Shown: piece after piece, positions 22,769-33,330 of the stretch | Layout: each line of letters begins with the position of its first letter | How positions within the stretch are numbered: position 1 is the first letter of the stretch | Source of the DNA: Leptodontidium sp. MPI-SDFR-AT-0119 | Taxonomy: Eukaryota > Ascomycota > Leotiomycetes > Helotiales > Leptodontidiaceae | Length of the DNA: 64,000 nucleotides | NCBI GenBank assembly: GCA_020726505.1 | Contig: JAHLEZ010000006.1 | Span: 1,550,001 to 1,614,000 of the forward strand | Direction of reading: 5' to 3' | The notes under the pieces: model-generated | What the model was told of the DNA's origin: nothing | Database searches by the model: none | Seen by the model: only the letters and a program-made list of their open reading frames with translations | Translations under genes and position numbers: made by a program

Positions 22769-23992
22769 ATGTCACCCGCCGTGCAGGAACCCAAGCGCAC
22801 TCGAGGACGTCCTAAGGGCAGTAAAGATCGCGTCGCTCGCAAGTCCGCGCTCTCAAACAATGATGAGGCCGCACGCGACTCTCCACCAAACTCTTCATCT
22901 TCGACGCCTGCTCCGTCATCCAAACGCCGAGCATCGTCATCCGCAGGAACACCTCAGCCAAATGGATTCACACCTATCAACCTGGGAGATCGCAACACGT
23001 CTCGATCCGGTCGCTCACTTTCAAAGACTCCCAAGTATGCCTCCCAGGCTTCCGAGCCCGAGTCACTGGGTCCCGCACTGAAGAAGCGAGTTTCGGCTCG
23101 GTCGACACCTCGAGTCTCATCAACTGAGATTTCGGCTCGAAAGCGTCTTCCTGATCATGGCTCTCAATCTAACTCGATCGCGTCTCCAGCCTCATTAGTC
23201 GCTCCTTCCCCCACTCCGCCTGTCGGTGCGAATGGCTACAGATCCCTTTACGGTCAATCTCCCTATGGAACGCCTTCAGTCACGAATGGCGTCACCAAAT
23301 ATATTCAGAGCCACCTCAACTTCAGTTCCCCTGCGAATATCGATCCACCCATCAACACCATCCAACCTGCCCCAGGAAGCATGCCAGCGCCCAGAAAAAG
23401 CCTCCCCCGCACTGCCCTCCCTCAACAGCGGACCCCAGCCCCAGCCTTACCCATCATCTCCCGGCCCATCTCAGAAGTTCTGGATATCTACCAAGACTTG
23501 TATGACACGCACCAAAATCTTTACAAGAGCTTCGAGAGAAATACCTGGAACATCAAACTCCGCAAACTCTCCCGCAGCGTCTTCGTAAGACTCGCGGCTA
23601 TGCGCTCCCGCCGTGTCCGCCTTTCCTTCATGGTCAAAGAAATCAAGACCCTTAAGAAAGCCGGTACTGATGCAGTGGAGATTGTGGATGATGGTAGTAG
23701 CCTAGGATGGCCACCTGTTCTGGGGGAGTATCCGAGCTGGTACAATGATCTAGCAACGCCTGCTCTGAGGCTTGAATTGCATCAACGCATCAACGCGTTG
23801 ACGCTGCGCATTACCAACGAGTTAGGTGACTTTGAACGTGCGAAGATCATGGGCCAGACGCTGAGGCGCGAGAAGCTTATTGCGACGGTCGATGAGATGA
23901 AGTGGTTGGACATCCACGGCCAGATTAAGGAATATGAGTCGATGCTTGATCGCTTGGGGGATGTGGACGTCAGACCTCTTCTGACGATATAG
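22769..23992 (+). CDS. AT-hook protein, 407 aa, otherwise unknown
   Basis: An intronless gene. An AT-hook lies at residues 10-20 (RTRGRPKGSKD, with the RGRP core at 12-15), a short motif that binds the minor groove of AT-rich DNA. Residues ~25-235 are Ser/Pro/Thr-rich and low-complexity. The C-terminal ~170 residues are helical with basic and aromatic positions ('ISEVLDIYQDLYDTHQNLY', 'LRLELHQRINALTLRI', 'MKWLDIHGQIKEYESML') and look like a conserved fungal domain that I do not recognise. A nuclear, chromatin-associated role is an inference from the AT-hook only. Confidence 0.72.
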   Translation: MSPAVQEPKRTRGRPKGSKDRVARKSALSNNDEAARDSPPNSSSSTPAPSSKRRASSSAGTPQPNGFTPINLGDRNTSRSGRSLSKTPKYASQASEPESLGPALKKRVSARSTPRVSSTEISARKRLPDHGSQSNSIASPASLVAPSPTPPVGANGYRSLYGQSPYGTPSVTNGVTKYIQSHLNFSSPANIDPPINTIQPAPGSMPAPRKSLPRTALPQQRTPAPALPIISRPISEVLDIYQDLYDTHQNLYKSFERNTWNIKLRKLSRSVFVRLAAMRSRRVRLSFMVKEIKTLKKAGTDAVEIVDDGSSLGWPPVLGEYPSWYNDLATPALRLELHQRINALTLRITNELGDFERAKIMGQTLRREKLIATVDEMKWLDIHGQIKEYESMLDRLGDVDVRPLLTI

Positions 23993-25063
23993 ATGGAGAT
24001 GAATGCGATGGTTCGGAGGAAATTGAATGCGGTTGGGCGCTTTGTGCGTTACGGGTACTGTCTGGACTTGTATTACTATTACCATTTCATTTTTTCAAAG
24101 GGCGGTTTAAATCGCTTCTCGCGGGGTTTGGGAAAGGGCAGTGAACGAGCTTTTGATCGCTCGGGCTTACTGCAATGCATACTAAAATTGTTACTAAGTA
24201 GTTAATAAGACATGATTTTCTTTCTTTTCACCAATCCTCCAAAACGTACTGAAGTGGATGCCTGAGCGCGATGCAGAAACAAGACAGCGGACCTAGGTAC
24301 TCGCCGCTCTGAATATTTAACACGATCTCTGGAAAGGGTTTCTTACCTACTGTTGCAGTTGTAAAGTATACCCGACCATTATTGTGCGAATATTAGGTTT
24401 GAGTGCAAATTCTACCACCTTGATCATACTATTCAACTGTTGACGGCTCAAGCAACCGGTCTTGGAAAGCTGCACCTCAGCCACAGCTAACGTCAAAATA
24501 ATTGTTCCAAGGCTACGCGGCTAACGTTTCGTAAATACAAGAATACCATTCACGCATAACGATTTGTCTTTTACAGTCCTTTCTCCACCCACGAGCCTTT
24601 TTACGTTGCAAATGCCAATGAAGCGGGGACCGTAGATCCGAAACTAAAAGTTCATTCAAAAGAGCTCCGAGATTAGTCTTGACCAGAGCATTAGGCATGC
24701 AACAATGATCCAAGACTAACCATAGAGATAGGTAACCTTTTGAACAGTCATATCAACAAATATAACTCTAGATTCGATCCCGCGCATTCAACAGAAAAGA
24801 TCGTCGGCCTGCATCTCGCTTAGCGCGAATACGGCAACACCTGGGTGACGTGTTCTAAGAATGAAAGAGGCTACTAGAAGGCGGAGCTTGTCGAAGAATA
24901 TTTTATGATTGGGCCTAGGTACTGAGGCCTGCTTAAGGCCTGCTCGGGCTTTACAGCAAGGAATGATTCATCCATCCGATTTCATGAGAAGGCAAGTCTT
25001 TGGTCACTGGAGATAAAGCAGGAGCATCTATATATTTCAGTATACGAATCTTACATCCAAATC
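23993..25063. other. intergenic between convergent genes
   Basis: About 1.07 kb between the ends of the AT-hook gene and the PPR gene. No coding sense. A stretch at 24765-24780 contains gattcgatccc, which recalls a tRNA B-box, but no A-box or cloverleaf fits. Confidence 0.5.
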
Positions 25064-27011
25064 TTACAACGTCGACCATGCAGCCAACTTATCCTCCGAT
25101 TTCGCACCCGCAGGCCCATCCCTCCCCTGGACCTCCAACCCCTTCCAGTTCTGGTGAACCCAGTCCCTCAATTGGAAACTATCAATGCCCCTTTTAGCCA
25201 TCTCATCGAGTAGACTCCAAGCCCTGACATCGTTCTTTTCCACACACCGTTTGATTAAGACATTTGCTGTACCGCCTCTCATCCACCACCCACCATCAGG
25301 TTGATCCGCGCCAACCTCAACCATCTCTTCTAGATACCTGAATGCGTCTTCAAAGTCATCTTGATCCTTGAGGCAAGCTAGGATGAGACGATCGTATGTC
25401 AGCATATCAGGCTTGATACCCAGGGCTTGCATTTCACTAGCTAGGAAGATACTGCGGTCCTTACGCGCCTGTCGTGATGCACCCTGAAGAAGAACATTGA
25501 ACGTCTCTGTGTTAGGTCCACTTTTACAGATCTCGTGCAAGCTTTTGTAGAGTTCGACGGCCTGTTCGAATTGCCCGGCTTGGATATAGGCCTCGATGAC
25601 GACGTTGGGTGCTGCGACGGGGATAGTGTGGCCGGCTTGAACAAGTGACTCGAGTTCTAACCAGGCCTGTTGGGTAAGTTCTGTCGATGCTGAGAGCTTT
25701 AGGAAGAGTGGACGGGTTGTGCTGGTGTCGGGTTCGATGTTTGCCTTGGCCATGATCACCAGTACACGGAAAGCAGTTTTCAGGTCTCCTGCTCCGGCGT
25801 AGGCATTAAGCAAGGGCTCGTAGTGGAATGCAGTGAGAGCTGATCGTCGGCCAGAGAGAATACGAATCGCGGACGTGGCGAGCTCTGGGTCGGAGTGGCG
25901 TGCGGCGAGGTTCAGGACAGCGACGGTCATGCCGTCTGAAAGTACTAGACTTTCTGTTTCGACGCGTCTCTTCCAGATGAATTTGACACCTTCATACTGG
26001 GAGGGTATTAGTGTGTATCAAGATTTCGTAGGGAAGGGAGCATACATGAAAAGCACTGCTGAAGACATCCATCAGGTAGTACCACACTGTAGACAGTATT
26101 TCGTTCCTGCTATTTTCAAATCTGTATTTCAACAGATTGAAAGCCTCGTCCAACTCCCCGGCCTCACACAGTTGGAACATGAAGATATCATATAACCAAG
26201 GCTGTACTGTAATCCCATCCGAATGCATCTCATCCAACTTATCCATTGCAACTTCGTACTGCCGGTCTCGTATCAATCCCACAACAAGACTATGCCATCC
26301 TTCAGGAGAAAGTCCCAGCCAGCGTTCCTTCATCTCTTGCATGATCTCGGCCCGTAGGATGTAATCCGGATGGATAGCAAGCGCTTGGAGCGCTCCATGA
26401 TACAACCCAGAGTCTGGCGCCATTGCAGATTCCTTCATGTCCTCCAAAAGCGTCCTGACAGAGGTTGCACTTCCCATAGAATCCGCATTGGCGCGGATCA
26501 ATGAATCGTAATGGATCAGAGCCGGCTTTTCACCACGAACGCAAACCAAATACTCCACCAGATCCGCAACCTTATTATATGCTCTTCGTTCCGTTCGTCT
26601 CTTCCGCAGGAGGTCGTGCATTTGCGGGATGGACATTCCTCCAAATTCCCTTTCGAGACGCTCCACATGCTTCGGGCTTGGAGTGTTCCTAGAAATTGAG
26701 AGTATTCCGGGGGCATTGCTGGAGGGAGAATACGTGGAAGGTGCATGTTTTCCTGGCGCACTGCCCAATGGTTCATTTTCCAGCGGCATGCCATGGATAA
26801 CGCCCATAGGACTCCATCTTTCCTGTGTTCGATATCGGGGCGAGGTGTGGAACGGGCGAGCTCGAGGGGGATTCGGTCCACGACGATTATAACCCGCTGG
26901 GAGAATTCCTGTGGAGGGTACAGTTCGCGGATATCGCACTATGGCAATGCCGTCGATAGAGGGGCAGAGGCATCGCCATAGCCCATCAATTGGTATTCGA
27001 GTGGCGGGCAT
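25064..27011 (-). CDS. pentatricopeptide-repeat (PPR) protein, mitochondrial
   Basis: Two minus-strand exons, 27011-26046 and 25996-25064, join in phase 0 across a GTATGC...CCCAG intron and give 632 aa. The N-terminus is Arg-rich and hydroxylated with an RPFHTS segment near residue 55, a common mitochondrial presequence cleavage context. Helical repeats of about 35 residues with PPR character occupy much of the rest, for example '[25 protein letters not shown]', '[24 protein letters not shown]', '[14 protein letters not shown]' and '[22 protein letters not shown]'. PPR proteins bind organellar RNA and support its stability, processing or translation. The exact target is unknown. LSM4 lies about 420 bases upstream on the same strand. 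Confidence 0.82.
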
Positions 27012-27429
27012 TGGGGGTTGTGAACGCTTCTTTGAGGTGGATTCGAAGGTGGGAACGGAATTTTGAGCTTCACTCAGCCTTGCAGATCCCTAAGGTTACC
27101 TAATCGTCAGCCTCACGGCGCATTTGTACCTACGTCAAAAGCATACTGTAGGAATTTCTGGATGGTATGGGATTTCATTTCATTTCTGATTGAGCTTGTA
27201 AGCTTATGCTGCACTGATACAGCTTTACTTCGAAGTGGTTCTGCTTCCAAGGCAGCAAAAGAACCATTCATATCAACCTCCCCCTGCCATTTTGAAGGAG
27301 CTCTATATCCGCAAAGCTCCTTCGAAGCATTCTGCGCACAAATCTTCCCTTCAGCAAGACCGTAGAAACGCTATGCAGCCCATCCCTATGCGCCATGTAT
27401 CCCAACCTCTAACCTCCAGGCCAAAGACA
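27012..27429. other. short intergenic, PPR promoter and LSM4 3' region
   Basis: About 420 bases between two genes on the minus strand. No separate feature seen. Confidence 0.5.
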
Positions 27430-28061
27430 TCAATTGCCCCTCCCACCTCTACCCCTCCCTCGTCCACCCCGCCCACCACGTCCTCTATCACCCCCTCTTC
27501 CACCATAATCACCTCTCTGTCCACCTCCCCTTCCTCTGTATCCGCTACCTTGTTCTCGTTGCTGTTGATCCTTCACCAAGTCGATAATCTCGTCTGGTAC
27601 CCGTAGGTACTTGATCTATTTTCCATCAGCCCCTCCTCCAAAATCTCAACCAGGACAACAGGAGAATAGACATACATTGTTGCCCTTTACATACACCTCC
27701 GGTAATCTGAAGAATTTGTCACCATCCTAGAACAGCAGTCCAATCAGCATGCCATTCTACCAAAACACAAACAGACAACTTCGTCCCTGCCCAGCAAGAA
27801 TCACATCTCCAAAGGAAACATACCGGACTTGTCTGCACAACCTCCTTAAGCGTCAGATTCATCCATGTATCGCAGGTAACCAAATGTCCGTTCAGAGTTT
27901 CGCCATTCTTGAGCTCGACGAGCATAGGATGGCCTTGCGCCGCTGTGAGGAGTCCGAGAGGAAGCTAGAAGTCTGTCAGTAGTGTTCAGTTGAAATGTAG
28001 AGTTGCACGTAGCGCATAATATATGAAAGCAAATGTTGCGCAAGTTGGGGAAACATACCAT
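27430..28061 (-). CDS. LSM4: U6 snRNA-associated Sm-like protein LSm4
   Basis: Four minus-strand exons, 28061-28059 (only the ATG), 27964-27824, 27726-27676 and 27615-27430, give 381 nt and 126 aa. The Sm fold is complete: Sm1 reads [18 protein letters not shown] with [12 protein letters not shown], and Sm2 reads [17 protein letters not shown]. The C-terminus is an RG/RGG-rich tail typical of LSm4. The protein is a subunit of the LSm1-7 ring (cytoplasmic mRNA decapping) and the LSm2-8 ring (U6 snRNA 3' end). All introns have GTATGT donors and TAG acceptors. The first intron falls directly after the start codon. Confidence 0.95.
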
Positions 28062-28876
28062 TGTAGACGGTGGGTTGTGCTGTGCCGAGCTTGTTGATGT
28101 TGCGAGAGTTGTTTGCGACTTACTTGATATTGCGGCTTGCATCCATCCAGGTCACCGTAGAATTTCAAGGCACGTGACCTGGCCTTTGTTGACTTTCGGA
28201 TTTTTCAGGAAAATGGTTCTCGGGTTCGAAAAGTGTTTCAAGTTGAATAGTGAGTTACGTTCGTTTTGATTACTGGAGCATCAATTTTTCGGTCATAGTC
28301 GCAAAAAAGTTTCACTCATCTCGTCCGCTGGCATTGCGCTAGTCAAGGACTGGAGGCAGATTATTCATTCCGATATTTCCTCAGGCCGTCATGCAACCCA
28401 TCCTCACATAGAGTAGTCATTGGGCTTGAAACATGCTAGATCACCCTTACATACTCGCAACTGCATCGATTCGGTAATAGGCATTTTTGGGGGCCTCACC
28501 GACTCCATGTGTTGTCCCTTTCCAGCCCGAGGAGGCGAATGAGGCTTGACTTTCGAAATTCATGATACGCCCAAAATATGACTCATTTGATTGAAGCTCC
28601 CGATGTCAGCCAATAGAGTTTCTTCTGGTTTGAAAGTCTTCGCTCTAGTGCGGTAGTTTCGTCTTCGGATTGTCGTGACATTTGATGAATTGCTTGTTGC
28701 ACAGCTCCCCTTTTCTATTGCTCCTCATGCCTCGAGTCGGCATAAGGTTCACAGTTGTTATCTCCAATCTAGCTTTACTGCGCGAAAAATCACCATAGAT
28801 CAAGTCCAGAAGTGGGATAATCGAACAGTGACCAGTCCAGACCTAGCCCTCCTCATTACCATCACCCATGAATGAA
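28062..28876. other. intergenic, LSM4 promoter side
   Basis: About 815 bases upstream of LSM4 and downstream of the DHCR24-like gene. No coding sense or RNA gene recognised. Confidence 0.5.
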
Positions 28877-30377
28877 TCAAGTCCTCACTTCAACAACATC
28901 CGCCAGCCCCCTCTTCGCAACCTCCTCCTTCTTCCCCTTCCAAACATGATGCATACCATGCAACCCACCAACAGGCCAAAAGAAAAGAAACCACAGCCAC
29001 CAACTAGCTTCAATAGCTTTTGTCTCCTTTTCAGCATCACTGTGGACCTTCTGCCAGACACTCGGCAGACTCGTCGCCTGGTACTTCTCCCTCAGCTTAC
29101 CATACCATTCTCCATCATAGATCTCCCAGAACGCCTTCTCAGTATAATACGTATTGGCGTACAGCCATTTCATACCGCCGAGTTTACGAAGCATGTCTTC
29201 TAGCCCACGATTCTTCTTGAGGAAAGCGATATCATTCAAGGGACCAAGACCCCAGAGCCCGATATTCAACATCGGTTTCAGGCTACCGTCTTCATTGAGA
29301 GTCTTATTGTGAGGATAGAATGCTTGAACTGTGTCTTGACGCAATGGACATAGCCATAGCGGATAGATGCCGAACTCCTTGTCTGCATACTCGATAAACT
29401 CGCTAGTAGTAGAATACGGTAACGCGAGATCTTGCACCACATATGGGTTCGAAAATCCGCTTGCATGAAGACAAGCATACAGTGTTCGCGTAAGCAGATA
29501 ATAGTCGAGAAGTTTCCGAGTAAGTCTGTTGAACGGTAAATGGAAGTACTTGAAGATAGAGTCTCCGACCCAGAATCCCCCACGGTCATATCTGAAAGAT
29601 ACTCCTCCAGCGGAATGAGCTCCACAGTCTCTTTCGTAGACCTGTCCAATGCAATATGCTTCGCATGCATATAAAACCACGGATCGCCAGATCTACTGAA
29701 CGATCGGATGGGTACACCCACAGTAACTTCATCTGTCATCTTCCCGGTAATGACGAGACCCAAATCAAGCTTGAACAACAGACCATCCACATAATCAACA
29801 TCACCTCTCCGTCAACTTCAACAACTCTCCCATGGCCTCAGAGACACTCTCGACCCTCCTGTGCGTCGTTTCGACGAACCTCTTCGCCTCAATCAATCGT
29901 ACCTCCAGTAAAACCACAATACCCAAAGTCCCCACTGCACCAGCAGCACCTTCAAACAAATTCCACCTCTCAGTCGGACTCGCTTTCACCACCTCTCCAT
30001 CTGCAAGCACAATATCAACCCAATTGACAGTCTTGTTAAAGAAACCATGTTTGAACGAAGAACTCTCCCCCGACATCCGAGCATACCCCCCTCCAACTGT
30101 AATTCCGGGGAATTCCATGACAACAGGTGGCACAAGGCCGTGTTTGAGCGTGGCTTGCACGAGACGGTTCATAGGTACGTTTGGTTCCACGAGCACAGTT
30201 TTGGTGGTGGTGTTGATTTGCAGGACATGTGAGAGGGGTGCGGTGGGGGTGGTGTTCGGGCAGGGACAGTCGCGTGCACTTCGTTGAGCCGTGGGAGATG
30301 CGGAAGGGTTGTTTGTTCTCGTAGAAGGACTTTACTGAGGTGACTATTGCCGAGACGGCAGAGTCGTGCGCTTCCAT
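28877..30377 (-). pseudogene. DHCR24/DIMINUTO-like FAD-binding sterol reductase, frameshifted
   Basis: The region encodes, in three frames, a protein co-linear with Delta24-sterol reductases (FAD-binding type 4 fold). From the N-terminus: 'FRISHGSTKCTR', then LVEPNVPMNRLVQ, the FAD-binding segment 'EFPGITVGGGYARMSGESSS', 'VNWVDIVLADGEVV', 'GAVGTLGIVVLLEVRLI', then 'DGLLFKLDLGLVITGKMTDE' and 'YDRGGFWVGDSIFKYF', ending with 'LPSVWQKVHSDAEKE' and a hydrophobic C-terminal segment. Frame changes are needed at about 30245-30262, 29801-29812 and 29592-29600. At the last, CTTTCAGAT would read L-F-R with one more T. Homologues reduce the C24 double bond of sterols or act on related substrates. No single intron explains the changes, so the gene is broken here, either by decay or by consensus errors. 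Confidence 0.7.
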
Positions 30378-31069
30378 GATGAGGTTGGTGTGTTTGCCGC
30401 GATGGAATGGTCTATTGATGGGGGATGGCTCACCAGTTAGATGCTGATGTACTATAAAGCTCTGTAATGTCTGGTTGCTGGCTATTCTGTGCCGGGGTTG
30501 CGTCAAAATTTCAGCCTTATCTATGTTAAGATGGAGTTGCACAAATCAATCTCCGACACGACAAAGGATGTGGTAAATAAACAAACGAGCAAGATCTCAG
30601 TCTTTCATCAACAGAATAATCTCCCAACACCACCCATTCCCGACCCTTCTTGTTTCCCATGATGAGACCCCTTAGTGTTGTTCTCTGATTCAAATCCCGA
30701 GGGTGATATTCCAGGAATACTACTCATCACATCCAGCTCGCTTCTACCTCCCTTGCTTGAGATGTCTTTGTCCACAGGATGATAGCGTTATATACTCCCC
30801 GTGAGGAGTAAAGTCCCCACGTGGCTCTCCGTGGGATTTATGGCAGGCTTGCTATTGTTCTCGGGCTCTGGAATTACTTGTGTGTTCTAGAAGGGTAGGG
30901 GATGTGAAAACGATGCATTCCAACGTCTACCCGGGGGTTTGATATTCAAACATGCATTCTGCGACTCTTCTATCCCGGAACAACCGCACTATCAACAAAG
31001 CTCTATTGTCCGTAAACCTCTAAGTCCCAAAATTCAAAGTCAACAATTCGTAAAACTCAACCACCAATC
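30378..31069. other. intergenic
   Basis: About 690 bases between the two broken minus-strand genes. No coding sense. Confidence 0.5.
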
Positions 31070-33330
31070 TTACAACTTTGCCCTGGCACCCCCCGCACCG
31101 TTCCGATCCACCTCCCCAACACCCTTCAAACAACCCAAAACTGGCTCTACAATGCTGCCATCCCTGATAGCCCGGTAAATACAACTAATCCGACTCCCCG
31201 TGTTCCTCTTTATATTATCCTCCACACTCCCACTCCCAAAATTAGGATGATCAACAATACCCTGTGCATCGGGACATCCAATTCATTTCTTACGAACAAG
31301 TGCATGCATTTCGATGCATTTCCGAGATAAGGTGTTGCGTCTGGGTTGGTGAGGTACGATGTTCTGTTAGCGTTGAAGATAGTTTTGAGAGTCTCTGCAA
31401 GAGTTGCTGTCCAAGTCGTGATAATATTCAGACACTTTGGTGGGGGAGTTGTGGAAGTTGCTAGATAGCTAATAACTATATGTTGAACTGGTTGAGCGAC
31501 GCCGAAGAAGCGTTCAGATGAATCTTTGGAAGTAGAAGCTGCGAGAGAGTCTTGTAATGATTTCCAGATGGAGATGTGCAACTCCGCTAATTGAGCGTCT
31601 GATATGAAACTACCGAATATCTTCAAAGACCCTCAAGTTCTGGTTTCAATCGAGCTATGAATCCTCTATTCATGGCTCGCAGGTCTAGGGCCTGGCAGAG
31701 ACAGCACAGGTATGCTGATGACATGAGTGAAACCAGATCTACGGCCGTATGTGTGTATCTCGCACTGATTAATGCTAGACTGTTGAGTGATTGGTTGCTC
31801 ATCTCAGCTGAATGCACATGGTTGCTGACAAGATTGGCAATGTATGCAAGCTCAGACATGTATGATGCCATGTTGATATCGACGCCTTTCATCGAATATG
31901 ATAGACTCGGCTCGTCGACTGCCAGGCTGGGTGGGAGGTTGTAAGCTAGTCTTGAGTCGAGGAGTTCGAGCTTTGAGCAGCCTGCCTATTTTCTCTAGTG
32001 CTGCTCGAGTCTTCTCGGTAGAGGAAGTAACAGAAGATGCTTGGAAGTTGCCTCCGTGGTGTATCTGCTCATGTTCTACATCGACAAGTGGGTTGTCGGT
32101 GGTGGAGTTGAGTTCGATCTCGAGCTGACAACGTGAGAGCGCCATGTCTTCGAGTCCAGGTCGTAACCATTGACTACTCGTTCTCAACGCGTATTGGTAT
32201 TGTCTCAAGTGACCAGAGGTACTTGAAGCGTGATGGAAGCGGGCAAGTTTGGATCCTTTAAGGAAAGCACGAATGTTATGTGCCACTTCGATCTGTCCAG
32301 AGTGAAGTCTGACAGCGGCGATGAAAGGATCAAAACTCTCAGCAGTACCCAGCAACGCTTCAACTCCCATTGCTGTCAAGATTTGAGCTAGAGTGGCAAG
32401 AGTCTCTGCTTTATGGTGCGCAATAGCTGCAACGGCAACAGGGAAACCTGTTCCATTTAACAGCCCAGGATTTCTTTCGGCCCAAACTTAACAGGAGCAA
32501 GTCCTATACATTTTAAAGCTCGGTCTGCTGGCAGCAACTTCCGAGCGCTGCCATCACGCCACCAGACTCTTACATCTGGGTTACCTTCCAGCGCGCCTGC
32601 GATGTATGAAAGTGGACACAGATCCCCAGAAGCAGAAATGCTTCCTCGGAGTGGGACCAGTGGAACCAAGTCATGTTCTAGAAACTTGAGGATATCTTTG
32701 ATGATATCCAGACAAACAGCTGAATGACCTCATAGAAGTGAGTTGCATCGAACAAGCATGGCACCTTGGACCCAAGATTCGGGCATAGAAAGGGTTGCGG
32801 TATCGACACCGTCTGGGATACTCATCTGGTATTGAAACTCTTTGTTGTCTTTGGCGATGTTGTCGGCACCGGATACCGGAAGGACTGCACTAAGTTGCAT
32901 TTGTAGAAGGGCTACTTGGAGAGTGCCTGCAGCTGTTGTACTGGTATCTGCCCTGCCGCCGAATCCAGTATTAACACCTACAACTCAACGTCAGCACGAG
33001 ATCGGAACATATTCAGGTGTTAATGACACCAACCATAAATCGAGGTGCCTTCCTCGAGCGATTGACGAAGGAACTGAACACTCCCATCAATCTTGGCAAC
33101 AATCTCAGGCGGTAAATGGTCAATGTTTGCCTTTGTTTTGTATCTGAGAGATCGTCAGAACAGTTTTATGTTTACAGACCAGAAGTAACATACTGGGAAA
33201 CGGCAACCACGTCTGATATTATCAAAGCATCTCCTTGAAGCTCAATTGCTCTTCGTTTTTCAAGGACAGATATAAGCCTCTGCCAATATTCAAGGAAATG
33301 GTTTCTTTGTTCTGACGTCGTAGGAGTTGA
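31070..33330 (-). pseudogene. phenylalanine/histidine ammonia-lyase family gene, multiply disrupted
   Basis: A MIO-dependent aromatic amino acid lyase (PAL/HAL). The N-terminal frame reads RLISVLEKRRAIELQGD, then after two introns (33193-33144 and 33033-32978) SIYGVNTGFGGRADTST, which holds the catalytic Tyr loop. The MIO-forming Ala-Ser-Gly is intact in SISASGDLCPLSYIAGALEG (codons 32633-32625). Later blocks (NSTTDNPLVD, 'GGNFQASSVTSSTEKTR', NLPPSLAVDEPSLSYS, NANRTSYLTNPDATPYLG) confirm the family to the C-terminus at TAA 31070. Disruptions: TGA at 32732-32730 where family members have Arg, and single-base frameshifts near 32465, 31978, 31626 and 31260, three of them in G or T runs. The fungal enzyme makes trans-cinnamate from Phe. 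This copy cannot make a full protein as read. The exact start is not found. Confidence 0.8.

Noticed and set aside
24740..24800. Possible tRNA gene (gattcgatccc resembles a B-box)
   Set aside because: No matching A-box, acceptor stem or anticodon arm could be folded around it by eye.
29801..30196. Independent small genes in the DHCR24-like region
   Set aside because: The separate open frames are consecutive parts of one family protein in the right order, so one broken gene is simpler than several new ones.
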